Origin: a bacterium
Lineage (GTDB): Bacteria; Dependentiae; Babeliae; Babeliales; RVW-14
DNA: 14,927 nucleotides
Assembly (NCBI GenBank): GCA_010027825.1
Contig: RGUK01000030.1
Location: 1-14,927 of the forward strand
Direction of reading: 5' to 3'
Position numbers and translations under genes: made by a program. This document shows, piece after piece, positions 1 to 8,856 of the stretch. Positions within the stretch are counted from its first letter, which is position 1. Each line of letters begins with the position of its first letter. The notes below the pieces were generated by a model that saw only the letters and a program-made list of their open reading frames with translations, ran no database searches and was not told the DNA's origin.

Positions 1-35
1 ACAGCGACCTGCGGCTCTGAATATGCTATTTTATA

Positions 36-66
36 GGGCAGGATACATGCCCGCAGGGATAGCACA
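36..66 (+). promoter_or_regulatory. Leader hairpin and ribosome binding site of the collagen-like gene
   Basis: GGGCA (36-40) can pair with TGCCC (48-52) around a 7-base loop. A purine-rich GCAGGGA (53-59) follows, 7 bases before the ATG at 67, and is the best Shine-Dalgarno candidate. I found no convincing -35/-10 pair in the 66 bases available. A TGA at 18-20 may end an upstream gene that lies outside the window. Confidence 0.3.
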
Positions 67-2397
67 ATGACCGACAAGCGCTCAACTAATTTCGACGCTA
101 ATCAAAATTCAGAAACGTCTAGCGCTGAAAAAAAAATAACTGGCGCGCTATTTCCGGTGCTGCGCGCAACAGAAGGGTCGATTGGCCCAACTGGCGCAAC
201 AGGACCGCGCGGAGCCACTGGCGTTGTTGGGGCCATGGGTCCAACCGGCTCTCGTGGCGCTACTGGTGCGTCAGGAATTATTGGCGTTACCGGCGCTACT
301 GGGCTGCAGGGATATCAAGGCACGACCGGCGCGACGGGTTTAACCGGGCCAACAGGGCCAGTCGGGGCCGCAGGCCCAACTGGTTTATCTGGCGCTACAG
401 GCGCTACTGGAGTAGCCGGCGTTCCCGGTATAACAGGCGCGACTGGCGTGAGTGGCGCACAAGGTGTTACTGGCTCTACTGGGCCTGTCGGTTCAACTGG
501 CGCGACTGGTCCTCGCGGTTTTGCTGGCGCTACAGGTATCGCAGGTCCAACTGGTTTGACAGGCGGTGTTGGCCCGGCTGGCGCGTCTGGCGCTACAGGC
601 GCAACAGGAATTGCTGGGCCGACAGGCGCTACGGGGATTGATGGCGCAACAGGTCCTGCGGGTATAACAGGCGCAACAGGAGCAACGGGAGTTGCCGGTC
701 CGCAAGGTTTACAAGGCCCTGCTGGACAACAAGGTCCACAGGGCGTACAGGGTATTTCAGGACCCGCAGGGTCGCAAGGTGTTCAAGGATCCACAGGGCC
801 GACAGGTATAGCCGGACCCACAGGCGTTATGGGGGCTAGCGGGGTTGCGGGCGTTTCAGGCGCCACCGGCTCAGCTGGCCCAACAGGCGCAACAGGCGTT
901 GTAGGCGCAACAGGCGTTGTAGGCGCAACTGGTGTCGCGGGTTTAAATGGCGATACTGGCGCGACTGGCGCTACCGGGGCGCAAGGTATTCCCGGAACAA
1001 CAGGCAGCGATGGCGTTACTGGCGCCACAGGCCCCGTAGGCTCAACAGGCGCAACAGGCATAACAGGCCAGACAGGCGTAACAGGTCCCGTTGGCTCTAC
1101 CGGAATAGCCGGTCCGACAGGTGCAACTGGTTTAACCGGGTCACAAGGCGCCACAGGTGTTAACGGCGCGACAGGCCCTGCTGGTCCAACCGGCGCTACG
1201 GGCGTGGCGGGCCTGATTGGGCAAACGGGCGCAACTGGTTTTTCCGGTGCCACTGGTTTGCGCGGCGCAACCGGAGCCACTGGTGTCAGTATTGTTATGC
1301 GCGGCACTTCTGATGTGTGGCCGCCAACAGGAACAGCGCAAATTGGAGATATTTGGATTGTTGGTTATGGCGCGCTTACGTCTTCAGAGCTGCCTTTAAA
1401 CGCAATAGTCGGTACCGGTTTATATTGGACCGGTACAACATGGAGAAACATTGGCGTTTTAGTTGGGCCCGCGGGCGATACCGGCCCCAGCGGAGCGACC
1501 GGCGTTACAGGCCCAACTGGAATACAAGGCGCTACCGGCGCACTTGGCGCGACCGGTTTAACTGGTTTAACTGGTGCAACTGGATCTGTTGGCGCAACTG
1601 GCGCGACAGGAATAACAGGAGCCACCGGTGTTGTTGGCGCGTCTGGCCCAACAGGTCCAAGCGGTCCACTAGGCGCGACTGGCGTATCGGGTATTTCTGG
1701 CCTTATGGGTGTAACGGGCCCGCAAGGCGCAACGGGCCCGATTGGACCTACCGGCGCAACCGGACCTGCAGGTGACGTTGGCGCAACCGGACCGGTTGGC
1801 TCAGCGGGCGATATTGGTATTAACGGCCCTACAGGCGCTACAGGGCCGCGCGGGCAAACAGGCGCAACAGGTCCGCGTGGAGCAACAGGGGCGCAAGGGC
1901 TGGCCGGACCAACCGGCTCAACAGGTTCTACTGGCCCTCGTGGCGCGACAGGGCCACAACTAGTCATTGGCGTTGACGTACAAGCATATAGTGCAACACT
2001 AAGCGCACTTGTTACTAAAAAATTATCAAACGTGTCGTTACAAACAGCCGGAGTCGCCGCAGCAGACACACTGTTATTTACGACAGCTGGCGGCACATTT
2101 GTGTTGACGTCTGTGTTCGTTTTGTGCGAAGCAGCGCAAACCACTGTTGGCGGATCTTCTTTAACCGCACCAACAATTGTTGTCTATAACGCAACAGACA
2201 ATCAAAATCTTATGCCGGCACCTGTCGAAATCGATTCAAATTTAAACACCCCCGGCGGTGTATTGTGCCTTTACTCGGCGGCCGCGCTTACGAACACTGT
2301 TAACGGAATCAAAAACGTTGTGTTGCGGGTAACCGCTCCCGGCACGCGTTATGATAACTATTCCGCCACAGTGATTATCACGGGCTTTTATATTTAA
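67..2397 (+). CDS. Collagen-like (Gly-X-Y repeat) fibre protein, Thr-rich
   Basis: 776 residues. After a short polar N-terminus (1-38), Gly occupies every third position from about residue 40 to 408, mostly as GATG/GPTG triplets. A non-collagenous insert follows (about 409-464, with Trp/Tyr-rich segments GDIWIVGYG and [11 protein letters not shown]). A second Gly-X-Y block runs from about 467 to 631, then a globular C-terminal domain (632-776) that begins [13 protein letters not shown] and ends ITGFYI. This fibre-insert-fibre-knob layout is known from phage tail or surface fibres and from exosporium collagens such as BclA, where the C-terminal domain trimerises. There is no signal peptide, which fits a virion protein. 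Thr in the Y position could stabilise the helix through O-glycosylation in the absence of hydroxyproline (inference). The stop is only 6 bases before the next gene, so the two are probably co-transcribed. A bacterial cell-surface collagen-like protein is the main alternative. Confidence 0.9.
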   Translation: MTDKRSTNFDANQNSETSSAEKKITGALFPVLRATEGSIGPTGATGPRGATGVVGAMGPTGSRGATGASGIIGVTGATGLQGYQGTTGATGLTGPTGPVGAAGPTGLSGATGATGVAGVPGITGATGVSGAQGVTGSTGPVGSTGATGPRGFAGATGIAGPTGLTGGVGPAGASGATGATGIAGPTGATGIDGATGPAGITGATGATGVAGPQGLQGPAGQQGPQGVQGISGPAGSQGVQGSTGPTGIAGPTGVMGASGVAGVSGATGSAGPTGATGVVGATGVVGATGVAGLNGDTGATGATGAQGIPGTTGSDGVTGATGPVGSTGATGITGQTGVTGPVGSTGIAGPTGATGLTGSQGATGVNGATGPAGPTGATGVAGLIGQTGATGFSGATGLRGATGATGVSIVMRGTSDVWPPTGTAQIGDIWIVGYGALTSSELPLNAIVGTGLYWTGTTWRNIGVLVGPAGDTGPSGATGVTGPTGIQGATGALGATGLTGLTGATGSVGATGATGITGATGVVGASGPTGPSGPLGATGVSGISGLMGVTGPQGATGPIGPTGATGPAGDVGATGPVGSAGDIGINGPTGATGPRGQTGATGPRGATGAQGLAGPTGSTGSTGPRGATGPQLVIGVDVQAYSATLSALVTKKLSNVSLQTAGVAAADTLLFTTAGGTFVLTSVFVLCEAAQTTVGGSSLTAPTIVVYNATDNQNLMPAPVEIDSNLNTPGGVLCLYSAAALTNTVNGIKNVVLRVTAPGTRYDNYSATVIITGFYI
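886..929 (+). repeat. 18-base perfect tandem repeat inside the collagen-like gene
   Basis: GGCGCAACAGGCGTTGTA occurs exactly at 886-903 and 904-921, and its first 8 bases recur at 922-929. It encodes [15 protein letters not shown]. Elsewhere the Gly-X-Y region uses varied synonymous codons, so this exact copy looks like a recent slippage or unequal-crossover duplication. Confidence 0.85.
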
Positions 2398-2403
2398 GCT
2401 ATC

Positions 2404-5400
2404 ATGCCCGCCGGCTCACAAGTCTGTTGTATTTATCTTTACGGCAATGACGGATTTCCCGTTAAAGGCGGGAACGCGTGCGTACCTATCGGCGAAAACG
2501 ACGTCGGCAAAATTAGTGCCGCTGACTGCACAAAAAATAAAACAATTACGCTCCTAAATGGAAACACGATAAACGTACCGTATGGTCGCGTTGCTGAGTG
2601 CTGCGTAGACTGCGAAGACAGCGACCCAGTATTCATTGTTCAAGGCGGAAAGCTTGTTAAAGTTGGTGGCGGTTTATCTCGTTCGCCGCAGCAAGATCCC
2701 GACAAATGCTGTTGCGGCGATAAACCTTGCTGCAAAAAAGTAAAAGATTGCCAGCAAGTTCGTTGTTATCCAGAGCCAGAAGACTGCGATCGCTGTGCTG
2801 GTAAATGCACAACATTCGCTTACGACGAAAATGGCGAAGAAATAACTGACGATCGAGATGTAAATTGCGACACAATAACGCAGTGTTGCCGCGACGACAA
2901 TTCACGCTGCATTGCGCATTGCAAAAACGGTGAAGAAGGCGAAGAACCCAAACATACTATTCCGCAAGCATGGGAGGCAATTAGTTGCACTAATTGTGGA
3001 ATCTGCTGCCGCAATGGTCGGGCGCGGAAGGAGGACGCAAATGGCGACCCTATTACCAAAGAAACGTGCGAAACGGCGGAGGGAGATGGGGCGGGTGTTG
3101 GCGGAGTATGGCACGCTAATACAGACAACGAAGATGTTTGCAATCCCGTCTGCTGCTACGAACTCGAATTAGGCGACGAAAAGCGGGCCGCCTGCCGGCA
3201 CGGCGACAAGGCAACGTGCGATTCGTGTATTGGCGTATGCACAGACTTATCTTTTAGCCGCCCCCCAAAAGGTCAAGACGTTAACAATAAATGCCCGCAG
3301 TCCAGCTGTAAAACAAAACAAGATTGCTGCGGAGAAGGCGAAGAAAAATGTATCAATATTCTATGTCCAGAAGGCGCAAAATTTTTGTGGGAAAAGGCTA
3401 GCTGCGGAAGCAATCCGGATGAATGCGGAATTTGCTGCGCAACCGTTTACAACGAAGATGAAACCAAAGAAATCGGCAAAGAGTGTGATGAAGGTCCGAA
3501 GACACGAGACGAATGTGAAAATTTAAAAACCCCGATGGGCAAAAGCAAAGGTGCGTGGTTTCCATTCGAGACCTGCTCTTTTTGCGACGGTGTAAATTGT
3601 TGTCGCGAGGTTGAATGCGAAGAATCAAAACAGGTTGTTTGCGTTAAAGTTAGTAAAGACAAATGCGAGGATAAATGCCGCGGATTTTGTGTTAAAAACG
3701 CAGACAACGAAAAACGTTGCGCAACAAAACAAGATTGTTGCGGAGAAGACGGAAAAAAATGTCAAAGTGACCCGTGCAAAGAAGGAAACGTGGCAGAATT
3801 TTCTTGGAGTTCTGCGTGCGCCGACGCCGAAAAATGCGGCGTGTGTTGCATCATCACTTTAAAAGAAGATGGTACCGGCGTAGAGGACACCGAGTGCCAA
3901 TCCGACACCACAAAAACAGAATGCGAAGCGCAAGATAACGGCGACAACATCGTAGCGAGTTGGCGCGCATTCGAAACGTGCGAGAGCACAAAGTGCGCAA
4001 CAAAACAATGCTGCGGAATAATTTGTGAGGAAACCGGCAAAATAGGTTGCAAAACTGTTGATTTTGAAGACGACTGTGACGAGTGCGCCGGTCGGTGTGT
4101 TGAGCTTGAAACAAACGACGAATCATGCGCTACCAAAACGTCGTGCTGTGGCGATGACGATCAAAAGTGCAGCGGCCCTGCTGATTGTAAAACACACAGC
4201 TGGTCGCCGATCTGCACAAACATTGCCGACGTAAACGAAAAATGTGGTGTATGCTGCGAACTCACTTATAAAGACGGAAAAATTGTAGATTCCTCGTGCC
4301 AAGAGATCACGTACAAAGAATGCGCCGAAATAAACGAAGATCCAAACAAAGCCGGCGTTTGGCGTCAATACGAAACATGCGACTCTGTAATTTGCCGGCC
4401 TAAAAAATGCTGCAAAGAAACATCATGCGGCAAGTCTCAGTGCATCGACGTTGACTACGATCAAGAATGTGATCAATGCAAAGGTTTGTGCACCGAATAC
4501 GACGAAGACGGAAACGAAACAGACGTCCAATGCAAAACAAAAGACGACTGTTGCGGAGCTGACGGTAAAAAATGTGAACCGTGCAATCCCGGCGATCACG
4601 CAAAATTCTCGTGGGACGCTTCGTGCGCTGACGCGGATAAATGCGGCGTCTGTTGCGGCGTGACAACGGATACCAACGGCAAAACTATCAAAGTTGAGTG
4701 CAAAGAGTTAGATCAAGATCAGTGCGCTAACGAAGCCGGCAATGTAAACGCAAATGTGTTTTGGACATGGAAACCGTTTACAAATTGTGAAAACGCGCGA
4801 TGTGCAACAAAGAAGTGCTGTGATGTAGACGAGTGCACAGGGAAGAACGCCTGCATTGACGTTGATTTCAACAAAGATTGTGACGAGTGCGCGGGGTTAT
4901 GTACGGCATATGACGCGGCTGGAAATCCCGGTGAAATTACGTGCAAAACAAAAGCCGAGTGTTGCGGCAACAATAACTACGACTGCGAAGAGTGCACAAA
5001 AAGCGACGGAACAAAAATACCTAAAAAAGCCGGTTGGGCCGGGCCGTGCGGTAGTGGCGAAAAATGCGGTGTCTGCTGCAAGGTTACCACCGACGGCGAA
5101 AAAACAATTTCAGCAGAGTGCATTAAAAACACTAAACAGGAGTGTCAGGCAGTCGGCCAAGTGCCGAACGTCACGTACAAGTGGGTTGACAACGCCACAT
5201 GTGAATCCGCAAAATGCGCGACTAAACAATGCTGCGATAAAAACTGCGCGGGCGAAGACGCGTGCGTAGAAGTAGATTTCAATAAAAAATGCGATCCGTG
5301 CAAAGGGCTTTGTACGGACGTTGCGAGCGGCGAAAAAACCTGCAAAACAAAACAAGATTGCTGCGGGGGCGACGGCAAATCTTGTGAAGATCAAAAAGAT

Positions 5401-7620
5401 TGCGGCGGCGGTCCGGCAACTAAGTCGTGGTCAGCCGCATGCGCAGACGCAAATGCGTGCGGCGTCTGTTGCAAAATAGTATTAGACGATGACGGAGAAA
5501 TAAAATCAGCCGACTGCCAAAAAATAGCAAAAGATGCGTGTTTAGCTTTAGATAACGGCGATAACATTGTCGCTAGTTGGAGAGCGTTTGAAACATGTGA
5601 ATCTGTAAAATGCGCTACAAAAACGTGTTGCGGACCAAAATGCCCGGGCAGTGACGTATTTACCTGCATACAAATTGATTTCAACAAAACGTGTGATCCA
5701 TGTAGCAGCGTTTGCACAGAGATCGCGACGGGTAAAACGTCTTGCAAAACAAAACAAGCCTGTTGCGGCGAAGACGGACAAAAATGCGGCGCCTGCGAAA
5801 AAGTCGCGACACACAGCTGGAGCGGCGCCTGCGGTGACGGCGCCAAGTGCGGCGTATGCTGCACGTTGAGCTACGACGAAGACGGAAAATTAACTAACGC
5901 AAATTGCGCCAAAGGTACAAGCAAGTCGTGTACCGAAGCGAACGATCCGCCGGGCACAGTAACGTCGTGGCGCGAGTTTGAAACTTGTAGCTCAATTAAA
6001 TGCGCAACAAAAAAATGTTGCGGTGAAGATTGCGCGAAAAAAATTGGCTGTGTTGATATTGATTTCAATAAAGAATGTGACCCCTGCAAAGGCATCTGCA
6101 CCGACATCGAAGCCGACAAAAAATCATGCTCGTCTAAAGAGGCGTGCTGCGGATCTGATGGCGGCAAATGCGGCGCCGTGTGCGGACAGGATCAGACGCA
6201 CACGTGGAGTTCCGACTGCGCAGATGGCTCAAAGTGCGGTGTGTGCTGCGTTGTAGAGTATGAAGAAGGCGTTGTTGTAGCAGCCAACTGTTCAAACGTT
6301 ACACAGGCTGAATGTACAGCGCAGAATAATCCGCCTTTTTTCGCTGCCACGTGGCACCCGTTTGAAACATGTACAACGGTTAAATGCGCAACGAAGAAAT
6401 GCTGCCAAGACTCGCAGTGTCTTGGCGTCACATGCGCGGATATCGACTTTAATGATGACTGCAACCCCTGTCACGGAATCTGCACAGATACAACCGGCGC
6501 TAAACGCTGCGAGACAAAACAAAACTGCTGCGGTAACGACGGCGGCAAGGGTTGCGGCGAAGGCAAGAATTCATGGAGTTCGCAATGCGCTGACGGCACA
6601 AAGTGCGGGGCGTGCTGCCAATTAACGTTTGACGGCGGTGGAAATATCATAAACGGCGAATGTATCGGCACCAACTACGAAGATTGCCTTGCAGCAGCAA
6701 AACTAGATCCGCCAGATCGACAAACGGGCTGGCAACCGTTTGAAACTTGTGATTCAATTAATTGCGGCAATAAACCGTGCTGCCAAGAATACGAAGACAA
6801 CACCGCCGCGTGCGAACTCGTACCGTTTAATACAAAGTGCGACCCATGCAAAGGCGTGTGCAAAGAAATTGCCACCGGGACAGAAACATGCGCCACGCAG
6901 TCTGATTGTTGCGGCAAAAACGGTTTCAAGTGCGGCAACTGCCCAACAATCCCAGCGACTTATACGTGGTCGCCCTGTACAACAAATCCAAAATGCGAAA
7001 AAAGTAACGCAAATTGCACAAATTGTGTTGTCACCAAATCTATACGAAAAAGTTCGTGTTCTGGTCCGTCATGTGGTATTGGTCAGATCTGTTGGGATGG
7101 GGACGACGACGGCGTAGAAGAAACGTGCGTAGGTCTTCTCGATTTATCTCAGCGCTGCCCCCCGGCTATTGGCCAAGGTTACGTTTACAAAGTAATCGAC
7201 ATTTCAAATGTATTTTTAGGTCTGCCGGGTGGCGGTTATAAAAATTGTCATCCCATTCCGGGCGCAACATACGCGTGGATTCTTGGAACGGCACGCTGCA
7301 ATGACGATTGTAAAATATGTGAATTTACAGTTTCTTACCGTAATTCGGCTTTTCCAGAGTACGGCGAAGAATTTATAACGTTTAACGTCAAAGAACCAAC
7401 ATTTGCTGTCCGCACAGAAGTTAAATTGTTTATGTGCGTCGACGGCGAATTTGTTGATGTGACAGATGAAGCCTTAACGCGCCCTGTGACTAAATTCTCA
7501 AACGATGGAATATGCGATTGCGGAGTATTGGACACGCCTATAGATTTTCCGTCACCACTGCCGATCACTTGCGCGGAGGCGTTTACGCAGCGCAATTTAG
7601 GCGATAATCCGCTACCGTAA
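2404..7620 (+). CDS. Giant Cys-rich repeat protein (ten CGVCC-type units)
   Basis: 1738 residues; I do not recognise a named family for the whole protein. An N-terminal domain (about 1-98, VCCIYLYGNDGFPVKGG) is followed by ten tandem units. Each unit carries the cores CATKxxCCGxDGxKC, CG[VI]CC, WxxFETC, KCATKxCC and DFNKxCDPCKGxCT. The unit from residue 478 has 20 Cys in 136 residues. The CG[VIA]CC cores fall at residues 198, 341, 478, 614, 747, 888, 1019, 1149, 1278 and 1401. A degenerate partial unit and a non-repetitive C-terminal domain (about 1520-1738) follow. The CxVCC...C...T..EC...W...C pattern resembles the short GACC-type Cys repeat I remember from planctomycete and phage proteins. 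There is no signal peptide and no membrane segment. No Shine-Dalgarno precedes the ATG, which lies 6 bases after the collagen-gene stop, so translational coupling is likely. Possible roles are a disulfide-stiffened virion fibre or a metal-binding surface layer; neither is shown by the sequence. Confidence 0.9.
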   Translation: MPAGSQVCCIYLYGNDGFPVKGGNACVPIGENDVGKISAADCTKNKTITLLNGNTINVPYGRVAECCVDCEDSDPVFIVQGGKLVKVGGGLSRSPQQDPDKCCCGDKPCCKKVKDCQQVRCYPEPEDCDRCAGKCTTFAYDENGEEITDDRDVNCDTITQCCRDDNSRCIAHCKNGEEGEEPKHTIPQAWEAISCTNCGICCRNGRARKEDANGDPITKETCETAEGDGAGVGGVWHANTDNEDVCNPVCCYELELGDEKRAACRHGDKATCDSCIGVCTDLSFSRPPKGQDVNNKCPQSSCKTKQDCCGEGEEKCINILCPEGAKFLWEKASCGSNPDECGICCATVYNEDETKEIGKECDEGPKTRDECENLKTPMGKSKGAWFPFETCSFCDGVNCCREVECEESKQVVCVKVSKDKCEDKCRGFCVKNADNEKRCATKQDCCGEDGKKCQSDPCKEGNVAEFSWSSACADAEKCGVCCIITLKEDGTGVEDTECQSDTTKTECEAQDNGDNIVASWRAFETCESTKCATKQCCGIICEETGKIGCKTVDFEDDCDECAGRCVELETNDESCATKTSCCGDDDQKCSGPADCKTHSWSPICTNIADVNEKCGVCCELTYKDGKIVDSSCQEITYKECAEINEDPNKAGVWRQYETCDSVICRPKKCCKETSCGKSQCIDVDYDQECDQCKGLCTEYDEDGNETDVQCKTKDDCCGADGKKCEPCNPGDHAKFSWDASCADADKCGVCCGVTTDTNGKTIKVECKELDQDQCANEAGNVNANVFWTWKPFTNCENARCATKKCCDVDECTGKNACIDVDFNKDCDECAGLCTAYDAAGNPGEITCKTKAECCGNNNYDCEECTKSDGTKIPKKAGWAGPCGSGEKCGVCCKVTTDGEKTISAECIKNTKQECQAVGQVPNVTYKWVDNATCESAKCATKQCCDKNCAGEDACVEVDFNKKCDPCKGLCTDVASGEKTCKTKQDCCGGDGKSCEDQKDCGGGPATKSWSAACADANACGVCCKIVLDDDGEIKSADCQKIAKDACLALDNGDNIVASWRAFETCESVKCATKTCCGPKCPGSDVFTCIQIDFNKTCDPCSSVCTEIATGKTSCKTKQACCGEDGQKCGACEKVATHSWSGACGDGAKCGVCCTLSYDEDGKLTNANCAKGTSKSCTEANDPPGTVTSWREFETCSSIKCATKKCCGEDCAKKIGCVDIDFNKECDPCKGICTDIEADKKSCSSKEACCGSDGGKCGAVCGQDQTHTWSSDCADGSKCGVCCVVEYEEGVVVAANCSNVTQAECTAQNNPPFFAATWHPFETCTTVKCATKKCCQDSQCLGVTCADIDFNDDCNPCHGICTDTTGAKRCETKQNCCGNDGGKGCGEGKNSWSSQCADGTKCGACCQLTFDGGGNIINGECIGTNYEDCLAAAKLDPPDRQTGWQPFETCDSINCGNKPCCQEYEDNTAACELVPFNTKCDPCKGVCKEIATGTETCATQSDCCGKNGFKCGNCPTIPATYTWSPCTTNPKCEKSNANCTNCVVTKSIRKSSCSGPSCGIGQICWDGDDDGVEETCVGLLDLSQRCPPAIGQGYVYKVIDISNVFLGLPGGGYKNCHPIPGATYAWILGTARCNDDCKICEFTVSYRNSAFPEYGEEFITFNVKEPTFAVRTEVKLFMCVDGEFVDVTDEALTRPVTKFSNDGICDCGVLDTPIDFPSPLPITCAEAFTQRNLGDNPLP
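2701..7030 (+). repeat. Ten diverged Cys-rich coding repeats, period shrinking from 143 to 123 codons
   Basis: The CG[VIA]CC core codons start at 2995, 3424, 3835, 4243, 4642, 5065, 5458, 5848, 6235 and 6604. Successive spacings are 143, 137, 136, 133, 141, 131, 130, 129 and 123 codons. The first two units are the most divergent, units 3-10 are the most alike, and a remnant (KCEKSNANCTNC) lies near 6990. The similarity is at protein level; I see little long exact DNA identity between units. Confidence 0.85.
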
Positions 7621-7635
7621 GACCAGTCAGCCGCG

Positions 7636-7664
7636 TTGCAAAAACAATTTCGGCGCGGTATGTT
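7636..7664 (+). promoter_or_regulatory. Possible sigma70-like promoter before the 7725 gene
   Basis: TTGCAA (7636-7641), 17 bases, then TATGTT (7659-7664): 4 of 6 matches to each consensus hexamer at ideal spacing. It lies in the 104-base gap after the giant gene and would start a transcript covering the 7725-11086 gene run. A weak hairpin (GCGC-GCT-GCGC, near 7687-7697) lies between it and the gene. The match could be chance. Confidence 0.3.
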
Positions 7665-7724
7665 CAGGTGTGAGTTACCCTCGTACGCGCGCTGCGCAAA
7701 ATAATAGGAGGTAAGGACGCTGCC

Positions 7725-8255
7725 ATGCTTATTACGTGTCACAAAAAAGCCCTCATTGGTCGTTGCCTTGAGCGGGGCTATAAACTACACGACGTCATGC
7801 CGTGTGTTGTAGCGCAAGACGGTGATACATGGACGATCGATACGGACCACGCAAAATACCCCAAAAAAAGATCTATTAACGAAGAGATGCGCGCCATCGC
7901 AATCCAGCGACAAAGAGAATTGCTTAAACGCCAAGAACAAGCGCAGGCCGTCAATGTGCCGCCACCGCCGCCGACCGAAGGCGCCGGCGCGGAACTTAAA
8001 AAATTGCTGTCAAAAATTGGCATCAAGGCTTCGCCGACATGTAGTTGCAATGCGCGCGCTCGCATCATGGACGATAAGGGTATTCAGTGGTGCAAAGACA
8101 ATGTTGATATGATCGTTGGCTGGTTGCGTGAAGAAGCCACAAAACGTAATTTGCCGTTTGTAGATATGGCTGGCAGGTTGCTTGTCAAACGCGCCATATC
8201 GCTCGCTGAAAAAGCTGAAAAGAAAAAGGAAAAAGCCAAAACCGCAAATGGCTAA
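7725..8255 (+). CDS. Two-domain Cys-containing protein of unknown function
   Basis: 176 residues. The N-terminal module (1-46) has the pattern CHKKALIGRCLERGY, then VMPCVV and WTIDTDHAKYP. A charged helix (50-75) and a Pro run (79-83) lead to a C-terminal module (87-160) with GAGAELKKLLSKIGI, CSCNARA, MDDKGIQWC and IVGWLREEA, and then a Lys-rich tail. I have seen both modules, from memory, in uncultured phage and planctomycete proteins, often close to glycosyltransferases; neither has a function I can name. The Cys sets (5, 14, 27 and 106, 108, 123) could bind metal. The start is chosen for the AGGAGG at 7706-7711 and AAGGA at 7714-7717. The stop overlaps the ATG of the thymidine kinase gene. 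Confidence 0.85.
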   Translation: MLITCHKKALIGRCLERGYKLHDVMPCVVAQDGDTWTIDTDHAKYPKKRSINEEMRAIAIQRQRELLKRQEQAQAVNVPPPPPTEGAGAELKKLLSKIGIKASPTCSCNARARIMDDKGIQWCKDNVDMIVGWLREEATKRNLPFVDMAGRLLVKRAISLAEKAEKKKEKAKTANG

Positions 8256-8856
8256 ACTCTATTTTCGCTACGGCACCGTCGGCAGCGCAAAAACAATGAA
8301 TTTGCTGGCGGTAGCCCACAACTACCGCCAGCAAAACAAAAAGGTATTGTTGCTGAAGCCCGCTCTAGATGTTCGATTCGGTAAAGATATCATTAAAACT
8401 CGGGTCGGACTCGAAGCTCCAGCGGATGTCTTAGTGCCAGCAACAGGCGCCTGCCAGCTCCCAGATCTCAATGACGTTGTGTGCCTTCTCGTCGACGAGG
8501 CGCAGTTTTTGTCCGTAGAAGCAGTTGATCAGCTGCATAATGTAGCGCACGCCTGCACGTATCCGCCATATAACAGAGATGGAATTCCAGTCATCTGCTA
8601 CGGGTTGCGGACCGATTTTCGCCGCCAACTTTTCCCAGCTTCACAGCGACTATTAGAGTTGGCAGACGCTATTGAAGAAATCAAAACAATCTGTACATTC
8701 TGCTTGCGCAAAGCTGTGTTCAACCTCAAGCTGTGCGACGGTCAACCCACGTTAGCCGGGCCGTCTGTAGAGCTAGGTTGCGAAGAAAAATACTTGCCGG
8801 CGTGTGCCGCGTGTTATGCAATCAAACACGGACTCAACAACAGCCGAACGCGTTGA
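8248..8856 (+). CDS. tdk: Thymidine kinase (type II)
   Basis: 202 residues, the usual length for cellular/phage type II thymidine kinases, which phosphorylate thymidine to dTMP with ATP in nucleotide salvage. Visible features are the N-terminal LYFRYG with a P-loop-like GTVGSAKT (9-16); the Walker B/catalytic LLVDEAQFLS (81-89, Glu84 the expected base); YGLRTDF (118-124), equivalent to the conserved YGL-DF segment; and a zinc-ribbon-like lid with CTFC (149-152) and CAAC (186-189). The P-loop normally reads G-x4-G-K-[ST]; here the last Gly is Ala14, while Lys15 and Thr16 are kept. I place the start at 8248 because it gives the family N-terminus and overlaps the upstream stop (ATGGCTAA), which suggests coupling. 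A longer in-frame ORF from 8182 adds a Lys-rich stretch that overlaps the 7725 gene. Confidence 0.92.
   Translation: MAKLYFRYGTVGSAKTMNLLAVAHNYRQQNKKVLLLKPALDVRFGKDIIKTRVGLEAPADVLVPATGACQLPDLNDVVCLLVDEAQFLSVEAVDQLHNVAHACTYPPYNRDGIPVICYGLRTDFRRQLFPASQRLLELADAIEEIKTICTFCLRKAVFNLKLCDGQPTLAGPSVELGCEEKYLPACAACYAIKHGLNNSRTR

Noticed and set aside
1..22. End of an upstream gene (TGA at 18-20)
   Set aside because: Only six codons are visible, too few to support a coding call.
783..2144. Long antisense ORFs rich in Pro-Val-Ala opposite the collagen-like gene
   Set aside because: They are the reverse reading of Gly-X-Y codons (GGC/ACA/GCG complements) with no Shine-Dalgarno and no independent composition; a by-product of the repeat.
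2657..6938. Many other-frame ORFs across the giant Cys-rich gene
   Set aside because: The main frame is unbroken for 1738 codons with conserved motifs. The others recur with the same repeat period, lack start signals and are shadows.
67..7620. CRISPR array or DNA satellite
   Set aside because: The repeats are coding, of variable nucleotide sequence, and have no uniform repeat/spacer alternation.
8182..8247. Longer start for the thymidine kinase
   Set aside because: The extra 22 residues are Lys-rich and read from inside the upstream gene in another frame. The family N-terminus starts at 8248.
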